Positions 35,369-47,457 of a stretch of 64,000 bases of DNA are shown in pieces. The number at the start of each line of letters is the position of its first letter. Within the stretch, counting starts at the first letter, position 1. The DNA comes from Nannochloropsis salina CCMP1776 (taxonomy: Eukaryota > Sar > Eustigmatophyceae > Eustigmatales > Monodopsidaceae). The notes beneath the pieces were generated by a model, which saw nothing but the letters and a program-made list of their open reading frames with translations, did not search any database and was not told the origin of the DNA. A program made the position numbers and the translations under genes. Where the stretch lies: positions 65,189-129,188 of the forward strand of contig SDOX01000020.1 of NCBI GenBank assembly GCA_004565275.1, read 5' to 3'.

Positions 35369-37451
35369 ATTGCTTGATGAAGTCAATGACGATTTCTCAA
35401 AAGAGAGGAAGCGCGCCAGTGCTCTCTGGAGCGGCTCTGTCGGGCAAATACAAGAACACCTTGCAGACGAGATCCGGCAGGTTCACGGTGCGAGAAATCA
35501 CTAGTGAAGTACAATATATGAGGATGTAGAAATGAGACAAGATTATTGCATATGGTGCCATTAAAATTCCTTAGTGCTGCGGCGTCAAACTCAACCTAGC
35601 GCACAGAGAAGGGGGGCAAGTTGAATTATTTTCCGCAGGCAATTACCAGGAAGAGGATAATGCCTATGCTACAGGACAGGTAACACGGTTATAAAGCGTG
35701 TCGCACAATGAGGCAGCGTGCTTATTGTGCATTTTAATCAGCAAGAGTCTCGACGCCGCACCACGAAATATGTTTGCCCGGACAAGGAGGGCTGGCGGCT
35801 TTCCACGATCTTTTCTCTGAGTCGTGTAGACCCACATCTACCACCTTATTCCGCACCATCCACGCAAAAGAAAAGTTCCAAGTATTCAGCCAGGACACTT
35901 ATTTTGTTAAAATAGCAGGATCGGACGCAACTGAGTGAGAGGGCAACATCACACCCCAAGTCGCGGTGTCGCTCAGACAACGAGGCAAGTTGCCTGGACA
36001 TCTGCCACCTGCATGACAGGGACCACCACCACTTCGAGCGATTTTCCACCCACGAGCATTTCTCTCTTTACTACATTGATCCAAGCCATGGCACTTTACG
36101 CTGCGTGAAATTCCTTGAGGAAAGCAATTTAAACAAGCGCTGTCAGGATGGCAGAGCCAATCTCAAAATACCACCATATGGCATTTCGGCCTCTCCAAGG
36201 TGTTAATGCGCTGTGTGTCTCGTATAAACTCCGATGGCCCCAATGGAAAATCAGGAACTTTGTTCAAGTTATATTTTTATTCGACTGTCTACTTGTTAGA
36301 AAATACATAGTAGTGTACTTGGATACGCGAAACGTAGGGGCATATGCGCGCGGTGAATTTTTGCTTATGTCACATTGGGACGCGGTGTCGGGGGGAAAAG
36401 GGGTTGAACCAACTGCTCCTCGGGAAATATTGAAATTTCTGCGGCGGCTCGTACGCTGATCTTGCAGATCCGGCGCCAAGTTCAACGCCTCTTTCTCCAG
36501 CCTCCAATCCTTTCTGCGATGCATCTTTGCGCGACAAATCGCGCATACGGCCAGAATCTATCGTTGGTCTGCGTTAAAAATGTACTTGTGATTTTGTCAA
36601 ACGTCCGTGGTGCTGTTTCGGAGGGCAAGGCTGTTTTTCCCAGACGACGCACGAAAGCGGTACGTGTTTTTGGGGTTGGGCCGTATTTTTGTGGAATTTT
36701 TGAATACGAGTATCTAGCTAATAGTGTTTGCGCCCTAGTCATGTGCTGAGACCATGGGCTTTATGAATTGTTATACACCCTCTTGTTATTATTCCGCTTC
36801 ATCAGGAAAAGAGATTCCGCACAATGTTGATAAACTTGGGGCTTGATATCGACTCGCCAACCAGATGGGAAATACGACCGACAGAGACGGACGCGAATGA
36901 GAATGAGATGTACAGGGGCAGAGCTAAAGTCAATTGAAAGTGGCTGCACGCCACTAGTAATTAAATTGTCCACAGATACTCCGACGTGGCCGAGTAAAGA
37001 AGAAGTGCTCCATATCATATAATCACTCACACGCGTAAGATGCTGTTTGCTACTCTTAAGAGTTCTACTGATGACATGAGAATGTTTTCAAAGCATATGC
37101 CGGTTTCAACTTCGCATCTACTTCACTCTTTTCTGTGATCTCCTGGCTGTAACATAGCATAGCGACGACTTGCTTCTCTTTATCCCATGTTCACGGGGTG
37201 GTTTATTCTTTATGCCGCCCTTCTGTGCCTCGTGGCGCTATCAGACCCTATCTCGCCGCTTTCACATCCATCAGGCTTCGGGCATGGAGAAACGGACCAA
37301 ATGCAGAACCAAAGAGGTATTCTTCATCCCTGGCATCCGCTCAATCAGCCCTCCGTGCTCTTTCCCAGATCCCGCCCTACCACTCTCCTCCCTCAGTCTT
37401 CCTATCCACCAGAAAAATCCCTCTCGAACGATGCTACTCCTACTCTTGGGC
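35369..37451. other. intergenic region upstream of HSF and downstream of EF-1alpha
   Basis: About 2.1 kb. Short frames near 36150-36750 have no motif or convincing splice partners. It probably holds the HSF promoter, with possible heat-responsive elements not resolved by eye, and the EF-1alpha 3' UTR. Confidence 0.4.
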
Positions 37452-38786
37452 TCACTTCTTCTTGGCACCACCCTTCTTCGAGTCCGCTGCCTTCTTGTCC
37501 ACGCTCTTCACCACACCGACCGCCACAGTCTGTCGCATGTCACGCACGGCGAAACGGCCCAGAGGAGGGTATTCGGTGAAAGACTCCACCACCATGGGCT
37601 TTGAGGGTTCCAAGGTCACGTAGCAGCCGTCACCGGACTGCACGAACTTGGGGTTGGCCTCGGTGACCGCACCTGTGCGTCGGTCGATCTTCTCAGTAAT
37701 CTCCGCGAACTTACACGCGACGTGCGCAGTGTGGCAATCCAGCACCGGGCAGTAGCCGTTCTGGATCTGGCCAGGGTGGTTCATAACGATGACCTGTGCC
37801 ACGAAATTGGCGGCGCCGGCGGGCGGGTCCTTCTTGGAGTCTCCCGCCACGTAACCTCGGCGGATCTCCTTCACAGACACGTTCTTCACGTTAAAACCCA
37901 CGTTGTCGCCGGGCAGAGCCTCCGCCATCGACTCGTGGTGCATCTCTACGGACTTGACTTCCGTGGTCACCATGGCGGGGGCGATGGTCACCACCATGCC
38001 GGGCTTGAGCACGCCCGTCTCAACTCGGCCGACGGGCACGGTACCGATACCGCCGATCTTGTACACATCCTGCAGAGGGAGGCGGAGGGGCTTGTCCGTA
38101 GGGCGCTTGGGCGGGTTGATGTTGTCGAGGGCTTCCAGGAGAGTGGGCCCCTTGTACCAGGCCATGTTACTGGAGCGGTCGATCATGTTGTCGCCGTTCC
38201 AGCCGGAGATGGGGATGAACGGGACCTTCGCGGGCTTATATCCTACCTTCTTGAGGTAGTTGGACACTTCCTCCTTGATCTCGTTGAATCGTGCCTCCCC
38301 GTAGTTGACAGAGGAGTCGTCCATCTTGTTCACGCACACGATCATCTGCTTCACGCCCAGGGTGAAAGCGAGCAAAGCATGCTCGCGCGTCTGCCCGTCC
38401 TTGCCGATACCGGCCTCAAACTCACCCGTCCCGGAGGCCACGATCAAGATGGCCACATCCGCCTGGGAGGTCCCCGTAATCATGTTCTTGATGAAGTCTC
38501 GGTGGCCGGGGGCGTCGATGATGGTGAAGTAGTACTTGGGGGACTCAAACTTCCACAGGGCGATGTCGATGGTGATTCCACGCTCACGTTCGGCCTTAAG
38601 CTTGTCCAGCACCCAGGCGTATTTGAAAGAAGACTTTCCCAACTCAGCCGCCTCCTTCTCGAACTTCTCAATCACACGCTTGTCGATACCGCCGCACTTG
38701 TAGATCAGATGGCCCGTGGTGGTCGACTTACCGGCATCGACGTGCCCAATCACGACCAAGTTCACGTGAACCTTCTCCTTACCCAT
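37452..38786 (-). CDS. TEF1: translation elongation factor EF-1alpha
   Basis: A GTPase that delivers aminoacyl-tRNA to the ribosome; cytosolic. The intronless frame from the ATG at 38786 gives 444 residues. The G1 motif is GHVDAGKS (residues 14-21), with the eukaryotic [13 protein letters not shown] effector region, G3 DAPGH (about 91-95) and G4 NKMD (about 153-156). Domains II and III are complete, ending in a Lys-rich tail (GGAKKK). Codon use is strongly biased to C and G in third positions, as expected of a highly expressed gene. Confidence 0.98.
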   Translation of the reverse strand: MGKEKVHVNLVVIGHVDAGKSTTTGHLIYKCGGIDKRVIEKFEKEAAELGKSSFKYAWVLDKLKAERERGITIDIALWKFESPKYYFTIIDAPGHRDFIKNMITGTSQADVAILIVASGTGEFEAGIGKDGQTREHALLAFTLGVKQMIVCVNKMDDSSVNYGEARFNEIKEEVSNYLKKVGYKPAKVPFIPISGWNGDNMIDRSSNMAWYKGPTLLEALDNINPPKRPTDKPLRLPLQDVYKIGGIGTVPVGRVETGVLKPGMVVTIAPAMVTTEVKSVEMHHESMAEALPGDNVGFNVKNVSVKEIRRGYVAGDSKKDPPAGAANFVAQVIVMNHPGQIQNGYCPVLDCHTAHVACKFAEITEKIDRRTGAVTEANPKFVQSGDGCYVTLEPSKPMVVESFTEYPPLGRFAVRDMRQTVAVGVVKSVDKKAADSKKGGAKKK

Positions 38787-39763
38787 GGTTTACAGATTAG
38801 GTGTTGAGGGGAATATTCCGAAAGAAGAAGCTGTCGTGTGAGAAAGACAGGATGATGTGAGGATTTCCCTGAATCAGCCACTGACGGTCAATTATCAAGG
38901 AAAGCGCGACTAATGCATCTTCCACAGCTTTCGCATAGAATAGAATCGCGGACACCGACGTCTTCCTTTCAAAAAGGGAGGAAAGAAGACGCAGCCGTAC
39001 TAGAGATACTAGGCACATGTCTCGCGTCATGGCTTCCTAGATAACACACGGTCGGACGACTTAATTTTGTCCTCCTCCTGAATAACTGTAAGACTAGCTC
39101 AATATGTTTACACATTAATGTAGCGCAAACGTCTTTCAGCCACACGAGGGACGTGTGCAACTGTTAGCCATCCCTATCTTGTTTTCTTCGTTCTGAGGTT
39201 CCCGTCCAGACGCCACATGTACACCCGCGCGACCAGCATTTAGCCATAAAATGCACTTTGACGTTCCTATCAACCTGATTGCATGGTCAGAGAGTGATTG
39301 CGGTCTTTGGATAAGCGAAACGCGCAATGCGCGTCATCAAAGCACCTGGAGGCACGAGGCAACACTCACCCGTCTTCGTCGCGCTTGACAGCCACACAGG
39401 CCCCTCCGGTAACCGACGTACCAAACCAAACACGGATGAGGACACGCCTACACGCGGGGGTGCCAGCGAACTGCTATGTGCCTCATATCTCTGACGTGTA
39501 CCTCGAATCAAGGCAGCACTCGCGGCACGTCTAAAACCCAGCGCAGGGCCCTCCCTGCCCACGAAAGCCAAGCCCTTCGGGAGCCACCCGTTGGCGAGGC
39601 AGCGCCCGGAATGTCTGGGATTACGGCCACCCCACGGCCCTAGCTTTTCCGATTGGGACAACAGAGGAAGAAAGAAGAAACAATGGCACAGAGTCTTGTT
39701 ACATTTGTGAATTTCTTTGTGGCGCAGAGCTAGACTCCTCATTTTCTGCCGAGCGACAAACAA
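38787..39763. promoter_or_regulatory. EF-1alpha upstream region
   Basis: About 980 bp between the EF-1alpha start and the end of the galectin-like gene, both on the minus strand. It should contain the EF-1alpha promoter and 5' UTR. On the coding strand the UTR next to the ATG is C/T-rich and A+T-rich with no upstream ATG in the last 20 bases. No TATA element was confirmed. Confidence 0.45.
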
Positions 39764-41955
39764 TCAGAAGGATCGCTTGCTCGAACGAGACATGCGCAAT
39801 TTCTTGCCAGCGTATTCCGCCCAATCTAGGCATTTGACGGTCTCCGTCAAGTCTCGTGGGTCGTCCAGAACAACGAAGGCTGTGGATGAATTCGGCTTCA
39901 AGTGTACTTCCCGTGGACATTGGCCCACACCTTGAAAGAGCGCCCGCAGGTCTTCTTTGATACGTTCCACTGCGTCCTGAGGCTGTGTCTCGGGGAGGTT
40001 GTTCACTGCCACAACAGACCCAGGGCCTCTCTCATTGACACTCCGTAGCAGACCGCCCAGCCGCGAAAGTTTCATGCCCATTCCATCACTTCCTCCAGCG
40101 ATGCCCTTCTCATGGCTCTCAGACATTAGAGGGCCGTAGCGCGCTGGCGCTGGGTCGAATGGAAGGGGTTGAGAGAACTGCGGCTGCATGTCTGCAGCAC
40201 TTCCCTCGTGTCCAACCGTCGCTCGGCCGGCGCCCTTGCTCACACCCAAGTCTATGACGGCTGCCGCTGCCGCGGCCGCGGCGCGCGCGACCTCCGTGTC
40301 AAGAGGTGCAGAAGGGGCAGATTCCGCGCCCGCTGCGCTCGCTCGCTCCCCCCTCCCTTGCTCGGCGGGAGGTTCCGGGCTCCACCACACTTCATGCAGC
40401 ACTACCTCTTCCTGAAATCCCACAGTGTCCTCCTTGATAGGTAGGTGTAGGGCCAGCTCGTCAAGGCGATCGAGGGCCTCGCCTCGCCCGTCCGCGTTCA
40501 GGAAGATCTCGCAGGCGGGCTGGTCGTCGAGGGCGAGCGAGACGAGATCCTTGTCGAAAGAGATGAGGAGCGTGACGGGCGAGTCGCAAAAAAGCGGGGG
40601 GAGGCCCTTGAGGGGCACCGTGGGCGGGGGATCGTCTATCCACCTGTTCTCATACCGAGCATTGTAGACGAGGGAGCCATTCTTGTAGATTCGCCGGGGG
40701 TTAAAATGCGCGATCACCTCCTTGGGGGCCACCTCCTGGCCCTCTTCAGGCGCGAGCGGGCCTGGACAAATGTTTATTGTGAAGCGCTTGGCGTTGGAGG
40801 CAACAGTCATCCGAAGCGCCAGCACCTTCTTCTTGCCGGATTCCGGTCTGATGCTGTCAGAGGGGAGTGCAGGACATGAGAGAGATATGGACGCAAAATA
40901 TGCGAGGCGCCGCCCGATATACGTACCCGAAGTCTTTAAGAGGCATTACCAAGGGTCCCTCCGCCTGCCGCGAGTCCCACTCTTCCAGGGCACCCCGCGC
41001 CAGCCACTGGGTGGGGAAGCGTGCGCGGTCCAAGGACTTCCCCTCCACAAACACCGCTCCGATCTCTTTTCCCGCGCGCGTTCCCTCGTGTTCTAGCAAT
41101 CCTTCCCCCTGGCTTACGGCGGTCGATGCCAACGATCGGGTTGATCCGAATGCATCGCTGTGTTGACCGATGTCGGAGATGATGGCGCCCTCGTCGCAGG
41201 CCACAGGTTTCGCCTTTTTCGGGATGACGAAATCGTCGGCCTGCTTGGGCCGCTTTGAAAGAGTGTCAAGACTGACTGAGATATTGGACCGAGTCCCAGC
41301 GTGCTCGGGTTGCATTTTCCCGTTTTGAGCCCCTCCACTTCCAGTTGTCCTTGGACCCGCCCGGCCGCTCGTCGCGTGCCCCTCTCTGGCCCCCTCTTCC
41401 TGCGAAGGAGCCTTTCCCCAGCCTTCTCCAGTAAGGACTCCAGGCTTTAAATCCTCACTCATCTCGTGCTTCCGACGGCTTTGCAATGATACCACATTTG
41501 AGCGCCTCGCACCAACCCGTCCACTGCCGTCGCCCATCATAGTGGGGCGCTTCGGACCTCCACCCGTTGAAGGTCGCTTCAGCCCTTTGATGTCTCCTGT
41601 TGTGCCACTGAAACCGATAGCAGGATAGTTAGATCCAGAGGCCTCCGCCTCACGACGCGCTGCAACAAGTTTGGCTTGTAAATCTGCTTGTTTTGCAGCG
41701 CGTAGGGCGTCAGCCTCGGGTATGGTGGAGGAATCAATGAAGGTTAAAAAAATGGTTGTTGAGTTCAGTACAGGGTGAAATCTTCGGCCACACTCTTACC
41801 TGCTCCTTTAGCAGATCATACGCCCGCCGCAAGCCCCTTTCACTAGCCGTAAGCTGGTCCACCCCCGACATTGCGGGGCTCCTGGAGTCCGTGCTGTGCG
41901 GCTCCTCTGACCTAGAACTCTGTTGAGAGGAAGAGGCCCACGATACCAATGGCAT
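39764..41955 (-). CDS. galectin-like domain plus RRM fusion protein
   Basis: Three exons, 41955-41800, 41714-40927 and 40853-39764, join with matching phases (0, then 2), giving 677 residues. The N-terminal part holds a short helical region (LLKEQ joined to ADALRAAKQADLQAKL) and a disordered nuclear-type segment with KRPKQ and IPKKAK. Residues about 316-455 fit a galectin carbohydrate-recognition fold: LALRMTVASNAKRFTINI, HFNPR (the sugar-binding His, Asn, Arg), YNARYENRW (Asn and Trp). The usual Glu and last Arg of the site are replaced near WIDDPPP. The C-terminus (about 592-672) reads as an RNA recognition motif, SVVAVNNLPE through STAFVVLDDPRD to KLRMSRS. Galectin-fold and RRM assignments are by motif only. 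Sugar binding is uncertain; the combination is unfamiliar to me. Confidence 0.7.
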
Positions 41956-42388
41956 CCACGAAGGCACATTTTTAGAATTCAATAACTATGATAGATATGT
42001 GCACAAATGTCAACGACGATAGCACAACAAGGGAGAGACGAAGAGAAATCCTCCTTTCCATCCGGGAGTAACGCGCGGAAGGATCATGGCGTCACAGCTG
42101 TCGGGCTAGCATTTTGCCGCCCTCCCACACCGTACCACGCGCAGAACTTGATCCCCTCGATGAGGCGGATGTTATCGTTCACACAACACAACGTAGAATG
42201 TCGCAACTTGAGAGACGACCTGTCCACACCGATCGCTTTCAATCCTTTGACTCCCTTAGAGTCCCCTTGTTGGAGTTAAGGAACGAAAAAGTTGCAACTG
42301 TTCTTTGACTCCGCCTCCTTTTTCCCTTCCTTATCTCAAGGTTCCCCGCAACAAGGCTTAAAACGTCTGGATAGCTGTGGAAAAGCCA
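41956..42388. promoter_or_regulatory. divergent spacer
   Basis: About 430 bp between starts of the galectin-like gene (-) and the coiled-coil gene (+). It likely holds both promoters. Confidence 0.35.
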
Positions 42389-43708
42389 ATGCTGTCTGCC
42401 TCCTCCGCCTCGACAGCTTCAGCCCTACCAGCTAGTGATCCTAATTTTCCAGCCTCTTTGCAGGGTGTCAGTGCGCGGGGTCTGGTGAGCTTAGAGCGTG
42501 CGGAGCACATACTACAACGCCTCATTGATACCGTGAACGAGCAAGGACTGCAAATTTCGAGCATATTTTTGCTACTACAGACCTTGGTGGGGACGGATAC
42601 CCAGCCGCTGCCTCGTAGCCTCCTGGACGTAGAGGGCAAGTTTTCCCGCCTCAGTCATCGCCTAGAAAGGATCGAGCAAGCCATCCAGGTTCCGGGACTT
42701 GCACCCGGCGTATCTATCGGTGAGGTTGTGAACGCGAACGGAGTGGAACTGAACCACGCAGCTGAAGCACTTTTGACAAAGGCCGAAAAAGCTGACGTCG
42801 AGGTCAGACAGCACAAGCTGGAAGAGGAGGTCGCCGGTGTCTATGCGTGGGCTGGGGCGAGGGAGCTCGTGGAGCGGCTGGAGGAGTCAAATCGCGCCAC
42901 ACGCGTTCAAGTGCATGCTATGGAGACCGCCCTGGGGTGCAAGCTGGACAAATCGGAGCTCGCCGGGATGGAGGCTACCGTGAACCGCTTGAAGGCTTTC
43001 GATGCGCGCATGGAGACCTTGGAGCGAGGGCATGTCCAGAACATGGCCGACGTGCAGGCAAAGGTACAAGCCCTCGAAGAGCATAGGATGGAAACAGACA
43101 GGTTGGTGGGCGCGACGCGCAGGGCTGTGGGAGAGTTGGAAGAGAGGCACGGCGCCTGGAAAATGGAGACTCTGGAGCTCCTGAAGGAGGTGGACAAGGA
43201 GCTGGCCGCAACAGCCTCCGTCACGCAGCTGGAGAGAAAGCTTGACGCCCGTGTGTGGGAGCGAGAATGGCGTTCGGCCTGCGAGCGTCTGGACCAAAAA
43301 GTCGACGTACCTGAGATGGCTGCGCTGGCGGAAAGACTGGAAAGCGTGGCAGGAGACCTGGTGAAGCTGAGCAGAGAAAGCGACCAGTACTCCCGCTTTG
43401 TAGCGTGGTATTATTCACGAGGACAAGCTTACGAGCACAACATGCAGACACTCAACCGTACCCTCGGTCGACTAGCAAGGGACTCCCTCTTGAAACATGT
43501 GGCATCAGCGGAGGTCCGGAGTGGCATAGGAGGCGGCCAAAGAGGAGAGTATGGGTCACAAGCAGAAAAGGGCATAAGAGATCGAGGTTTGGACGATAGA
43601 GAGCTTATTATGTCTTCCTCGTCTTCAGACACGGCATCACCACCTTACACAGAGAGCACGCCTGAGGATGAACACGCCAAGGAGGGATCCTTCAAACCAA
43701 TTGCGTAA
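42389..43708 (+). CDS. coiled-coil protein, function unknown
   Basis: A single-exon frame of 439 residues from the ATG at 42389. I do not recognise a family. Nearly the whole length from residue 30 to 360 is predicted helical by eye, with heptad-spaced Leu, Val and Ala and alternating charge, e.g. LERAEHILQRLIDTV, LERRVHK-like spacing and MAALAERLESVAGDLVKLS. There are several LEE and ERLE repeats and two Trp-Tyr-rich patches (FVAWYYSRG). The C-terminus is Ser/Glu-rich and disordered. It could be a structural or centrosomal-type protein; nothing in the sequence shows this. Confidence 0.7.
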   Translation: MLSASSASTASALPASDPNFPASLQGVSARGLVSLERAEHILQRLIDTVNEQGLQISSIFLLLQTLVGTDTQPLPRSLLDVEGKFSRLSHRLERIEQAIQVPGLAPGVSIGEVVNANGVELNHAAEALLTKAEKADVEVRQHKLEEEVAGVYAWAGARELVERLEESNRATRVQVHAMETALGCKLDKSELAGMEATVNRLKAFDARMETLERGHVQNMADVQAKVQALEEHRMETDRLVGATRRAVGELEERHGAWKMETLELLKEVDKELAATASVTQLERKLDARVWEREWRSACERLDQKVDVPEMAALAERLESVAGDLVKLSRESDQYSRFVAWYYSRGQAYEHNMQTLNRTLGRLARDSLLKHVASAEVRSGIGGGQRGEYGSQAEKGIRDRGLDDRELIMSSSSSDTASPPYTESTPEDEHAKEGSFKPIA

Positions 43709-44244
43709 ATGTAAAAGTATACCACCATATCAAAAGAAGAAGAAGAATTGTTTCAATCGTCACGTGGAAGTAAATTATGATTACTTGTTGCGGAAGAGAT
43801 GTCATCAGGACGTGTCAATCTGAGTTTCTTATACAAGATCGTAGATATTATTCTTCACTCTGCAAATCATATCAGATTTACGATGGATGATGAGATTTCT
43901 TCTGAAATTTCCCTGTCCATGCAATCGCGCGCATGGAAGTTATGCAGTATGCACGCCCGTGAGTTACACAGGGATAGTGGTTCTGTCTCGGTCAGCGGGG
44001 GGCCCTCGAGGCGGGGGGGGCTGGATTCGTCTGCGTTTTCTGCAGCTTTTCGCCTCACTCAAAGTAGGGCGCGACAGTAGAACAAATTGTACTTACACGC
44101 ACGAAGTATACCCATTCAGGCTGTGTCGCCATTATTACTTGCATTTTTGGGTTCTTTCCTACAGTCTGCTGTCGCTAAGCGCCTCCATCATCTCGCCGTC
44201 GGCACCCTACACGCATCGATAAAGTTAACCTGCCCGGCATTCTC
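43709..44244. other. spacer upstream of the aquaporin-like gene
   Basis: About 540 bp. Frames here lack motifs. Likely promoter and 5' UTR. Confidence 0.4.
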
Positions 44245-45292
44245 ATGCTTGAGAAACTCTGGGATGTTTTACAAGCAGCCGAGCCCTTTGGAAACGAAAC
44301 TTTGGTTGTCATGATCTGGACGGTTTGTATTTGCTCTCTACGCATCATACTCTACCTTTTAAAGATTCAAGAATGGGTGCCGAATTCCTTGATTTTCGCG
44401 AATCCTTACTTTGTAAACCGCTTCGTCGCCGCCTTCTCCATCAAGTCTGCAGCCAGGAATGGAGGTGACGGTCATTGTCATGCCGCATCAAACACTGCTA
44501 CCGACGGCTTGTGCACATCCTCTTCCGCTCCTTCCTCCGTCTCTCGCGCCTCCTCTTCGGCCTGCCGCGGAGTAGTACCTAACATGCCCATTCGCATTGC
44601 GGAAAGCCTACTGGGGCGCACGCCATCAGTGCTGGTGCTGGTGCCTGCGCACCTCTTGGGAGGCATCATGGGCGTGACCCTCGTGAAACTTACGATGGAA
44701 TGGAGTCCGCTTTCCTGCGGCTCTGCCGCTCAGGCTTTACTGCCCGTTATGTACGGAACGAGCGTTGATAAAGCGAATGCATCAATGCTTATGGGCTGGT
44801 GGGTGTTTGTTGAGGAGATCTTGGTGACATTCGTATTCGTCCTGAGCTTTCTAGTGGTACCGGAGCTACTTCTTGTCAATCGACTCCCACGAAAGTACGC
44901 TAACGTCTGTGCGCTGCCCTTACTGCTTGTCCGCTTGCCCGATCAGACTCCAGCCTTTTCTCCGGCGGCGCTGTTTTCATTCTGGTTCACGAGCAGAGAC
45001 GCCTTGCACAAAACGTACGGTATCGCGTCAGTCCAGTACGAGCACGGTAAGCACGGGGGTTGTACGGGTCTCACAGACCGATTAATGGCGGATAGAATTA
45101 ATTCTAGATTCTTGTCTGCGAAAACGTCTGGGTATTTTATGTAATTCAAGCCCAGGCTCTCAGACGCGATCCTTTCGATTTACTGGCACAGTCTTCGGTC
45201 CTATCCTGGGTGGCTTCTTGGCGGGCGTTGTCATGGCCACTTGCTTTCCTGACGATCAGACTCCTTTGCAACAGGAAGATATTGTATTATAG
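44245..45292 (+). CDS. divergent aquaporin-like (MIP family) membrane protein
   Basis: A predicted channel of 312 residues from two exons: 44245-45046 and 45156-45292 (phase 1). Hydrophobic segments: TLVVMIWTVCICSLRIILYLL, PSVLVLVPAHLLGGIMGVTLV, WWVFVEEILVTFVFVLSFLVV, CALPLLLVRL and the final GPILGGFLAGVVMA, typical of MIP helix 6. The second NPA box is replaced by FSPAAL and the first by FANPYF, so the filter would be altered. A Ser/Ala-rich low-complexity stretch (about residues 75-110) sits where helix 2 and loop B would lie. The last exon completes the sixth helix, which a single-frame reading misses. Family assignment is moderate; substrate cannot be said. Confidence 0.6.
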
Positions 45293-45993
45293 CCGTAAAT
45301 CGACGGATGTTCGATAGAAGAATGTAAATTTGTGCATTGAAAAGTTTTAAAAATGACACTTTCTCTACTGAATTTATTTTCTAAAAGAATGGATGCCTCG
45401 CTGCGTTCCAGCGACACAGGAAAGTGTTTTTTGTTTTTGTTTTTACCTGTAGCAATGTGAAAGATCTAAGTTTACAACAAAGAAATTAACACTAGTATAC
45501 TGCTCGTTCATTGAATGTCTATAGGTGGCTTTGTTTCGCTTTGTGTCTCCAAAATGGGCCATCACCTCACATGCGGAATTCTTGCATACTGCCGCACACG
45601 TCCCATGACTTTGTGTATGCCCTATGGATGGAAGAAATACGACTGAATTTATTGATTTCTATGGGTGCCGGCGTATTACGGCTCTTACTCCGATACTCGT
45701 GGCTGGCCAGGAGTATTTTTTTTGGCGCGAAGCAGGCAATGAGTTTCAGGAATACCCACGACAGGCAGAAGTCGGCAGAGATGCGACGACTCCCGGGTGT
45801 ATTTTTCCAGTATGCGCATTGAGAGGGCCAGAAATGGCGCTCACTACAGTACACACCGATAGATGCATGTTTCCAGCGGTGCACGCACGACGTCTCTAAT
45901 ACTCATATTTTTATGTGGTGAACACCACCTCGCATTCTCTTTCAACAGGGTATATTCTGCGTTAAACTCGCAGGTTAAAACTTCTTGTCTACC
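45293..45993. other. intergenic spacer
   Basis: About 700 bp, A+T-rich, with the promoter of the HIR-like gene expected at its right end. Nothing else was seen. Confidence 0.4.
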
Positions 45994-47457
45994 ATGCCTT
46001 TTTCTTGCTGCTGTCTGCAGTGTATCGATACGTCTACTCTGGGCATACAGGAACGCTTTGGGAATTTCGTGAGGTATGTAGGTGGCGATTGAAGTGGATG
46101 AGAGTGTGAAGCGCAGGACATGGCAGAAGGAGTACACGAAACCCGGACATAAGCACATCAGAATGTGTCCGCCTGTGTGCGGAACTAAACAAAAATATAG
46201 TTTACCTTAATATAGTGTCAATAAAATAAGCAGGCGGATTTTTATTGAAATAAAAATGCAGCAAATGGCTTCTTCGATGTCTTGACTGTTAAGAAATGCT
46301 CCTGATCTATACCTTATAGTCAAGTCGTCGTCCTCACATACTTTTACAGTATTTTACCACCTGGAATGAATTTTATCTGCTGGCCTATTGATAGCGTCGT
46401 TGGCCGCGTGAGCGCCAGAGTGCAACAGCTCGTCTGCGACTGCGGAACTAAGACCAAAGACAACGTTTTCGTGGCCGTGCAGGTCATCGTCCAGTATCAG
46501 GTCATCGTCTCTCAGGCCTACGACGCCTACTACAAGTTGACGGACCCCAACCTTCAAATTCGCTCGTATGTATTCTATGCAGGTCGATTCTGCATGTGGT
46601 TGCTTCTCTCGCGATGGCTGCCAATTGCCATCCTCCTCTCAGACATGTGCATGCGCACTCGCGTCAGTGCGCCCTCCACCCCCTCATCCCTCGTTTTTTC
46701 TTTTCACCCCTCTGTCCTGTAGATATGTGGAGGACATCGTGCGGTCGACAGTGCCTAAGATGGAGCTCGACATGGCTTTCGAGGCAAAAGAGGAGCTCGC
46801 CCACGCGATCCGGGACTCGTTGCAGCAGACCATGGGCACGTACGGCTACACCATCATCCAGTCCCTCGTCCTCGACATCCGCGTAGACGAGAAGGTGAAG
46901 ACAGCCATGAATGAGATCAACGCATCGAAGCGTTTGCGGGAGGCGGCGGCCGAGAAGGCCGAGGCCGACAAAATCGTCCAAGTCAAGGCCGCCGAGGCCT
47001 CTGCGGAGAGCAAATACCTGAACGGAATGGGCATTGCGCGTGAAAGAAAGGCGATTGTCGACGGCTTGCGGGGCAGCGTGGAGGAGTTCTCAGAGACGGT
47101 AGAGGGGGCAACTCCCAAGGATGTTATGGATCTGATCCTACTCACCCAGTACTTCGACATGCTCAAGGCAAGTGGTTCGAAGGAAGGACAAACCCCTGCT
47201 ACCGCTGAGAGGTCACTTGTCTGGACCATGGAGGGTCGCTCGACCCGGCCTGTCACTGTTTGAGGCGCCGCTTCTAACCATCCATTCGTTCACATTCTCT
47301 TTTCCGTCCTTCTTATATCGCGTCACTCTCATCCATGACACCACAGGACGTGGGCAACAACCCAACCCCGACGACGCTCTTCATGACTCACGGCCCGTCG
47401 GCGGTCACGGAACTAAAGGAACAGCTTCGTGCGGGCATTATGCAGAACGCGGCATAA
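45994..47457 (+). CDS. hypersensitive-induced response (HIR)-like SPFH/band 7 protein
   Basis: A stomatin/prohibitin-superfamily protein that in plants sits at membrane microdomains. Four exons: 45994-46073 (MPFSCCCLQCIDTSTLGIQE), 46350-46565, 46723-47167 and 47347-47457; total 283 residues, close to plant HIR length. Seen: a Cys-rich N-terminus suited to acylation, VQQLVCDCGTKTKDNVFV, the YVEDIVRSTVPKM core, the long AEKAEADKIVQVKAAEASAE helix, GIARERKAIVDGLR, and the C-terminal GPSAVTELKEQLRAG. The last intron starts with GC (AAG then GCAAGT) rather than GT, the common exception; every GT nearby breaks phase. Confidence 0.92.

Noticed and set aside
37722-38807. Plus-strand frame of 361 codons over EF-1alpha
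   Set aside because: It is the antisense shadow of a highly biased coding region; it is His/Val/Leu-rich with no motif.
39287-39763. Minus-strand frame of 158 codons upstream of EF-1alpha
   Set aside because: No motif, mixed composition and overlap with the expected promoter region; treated as chance.
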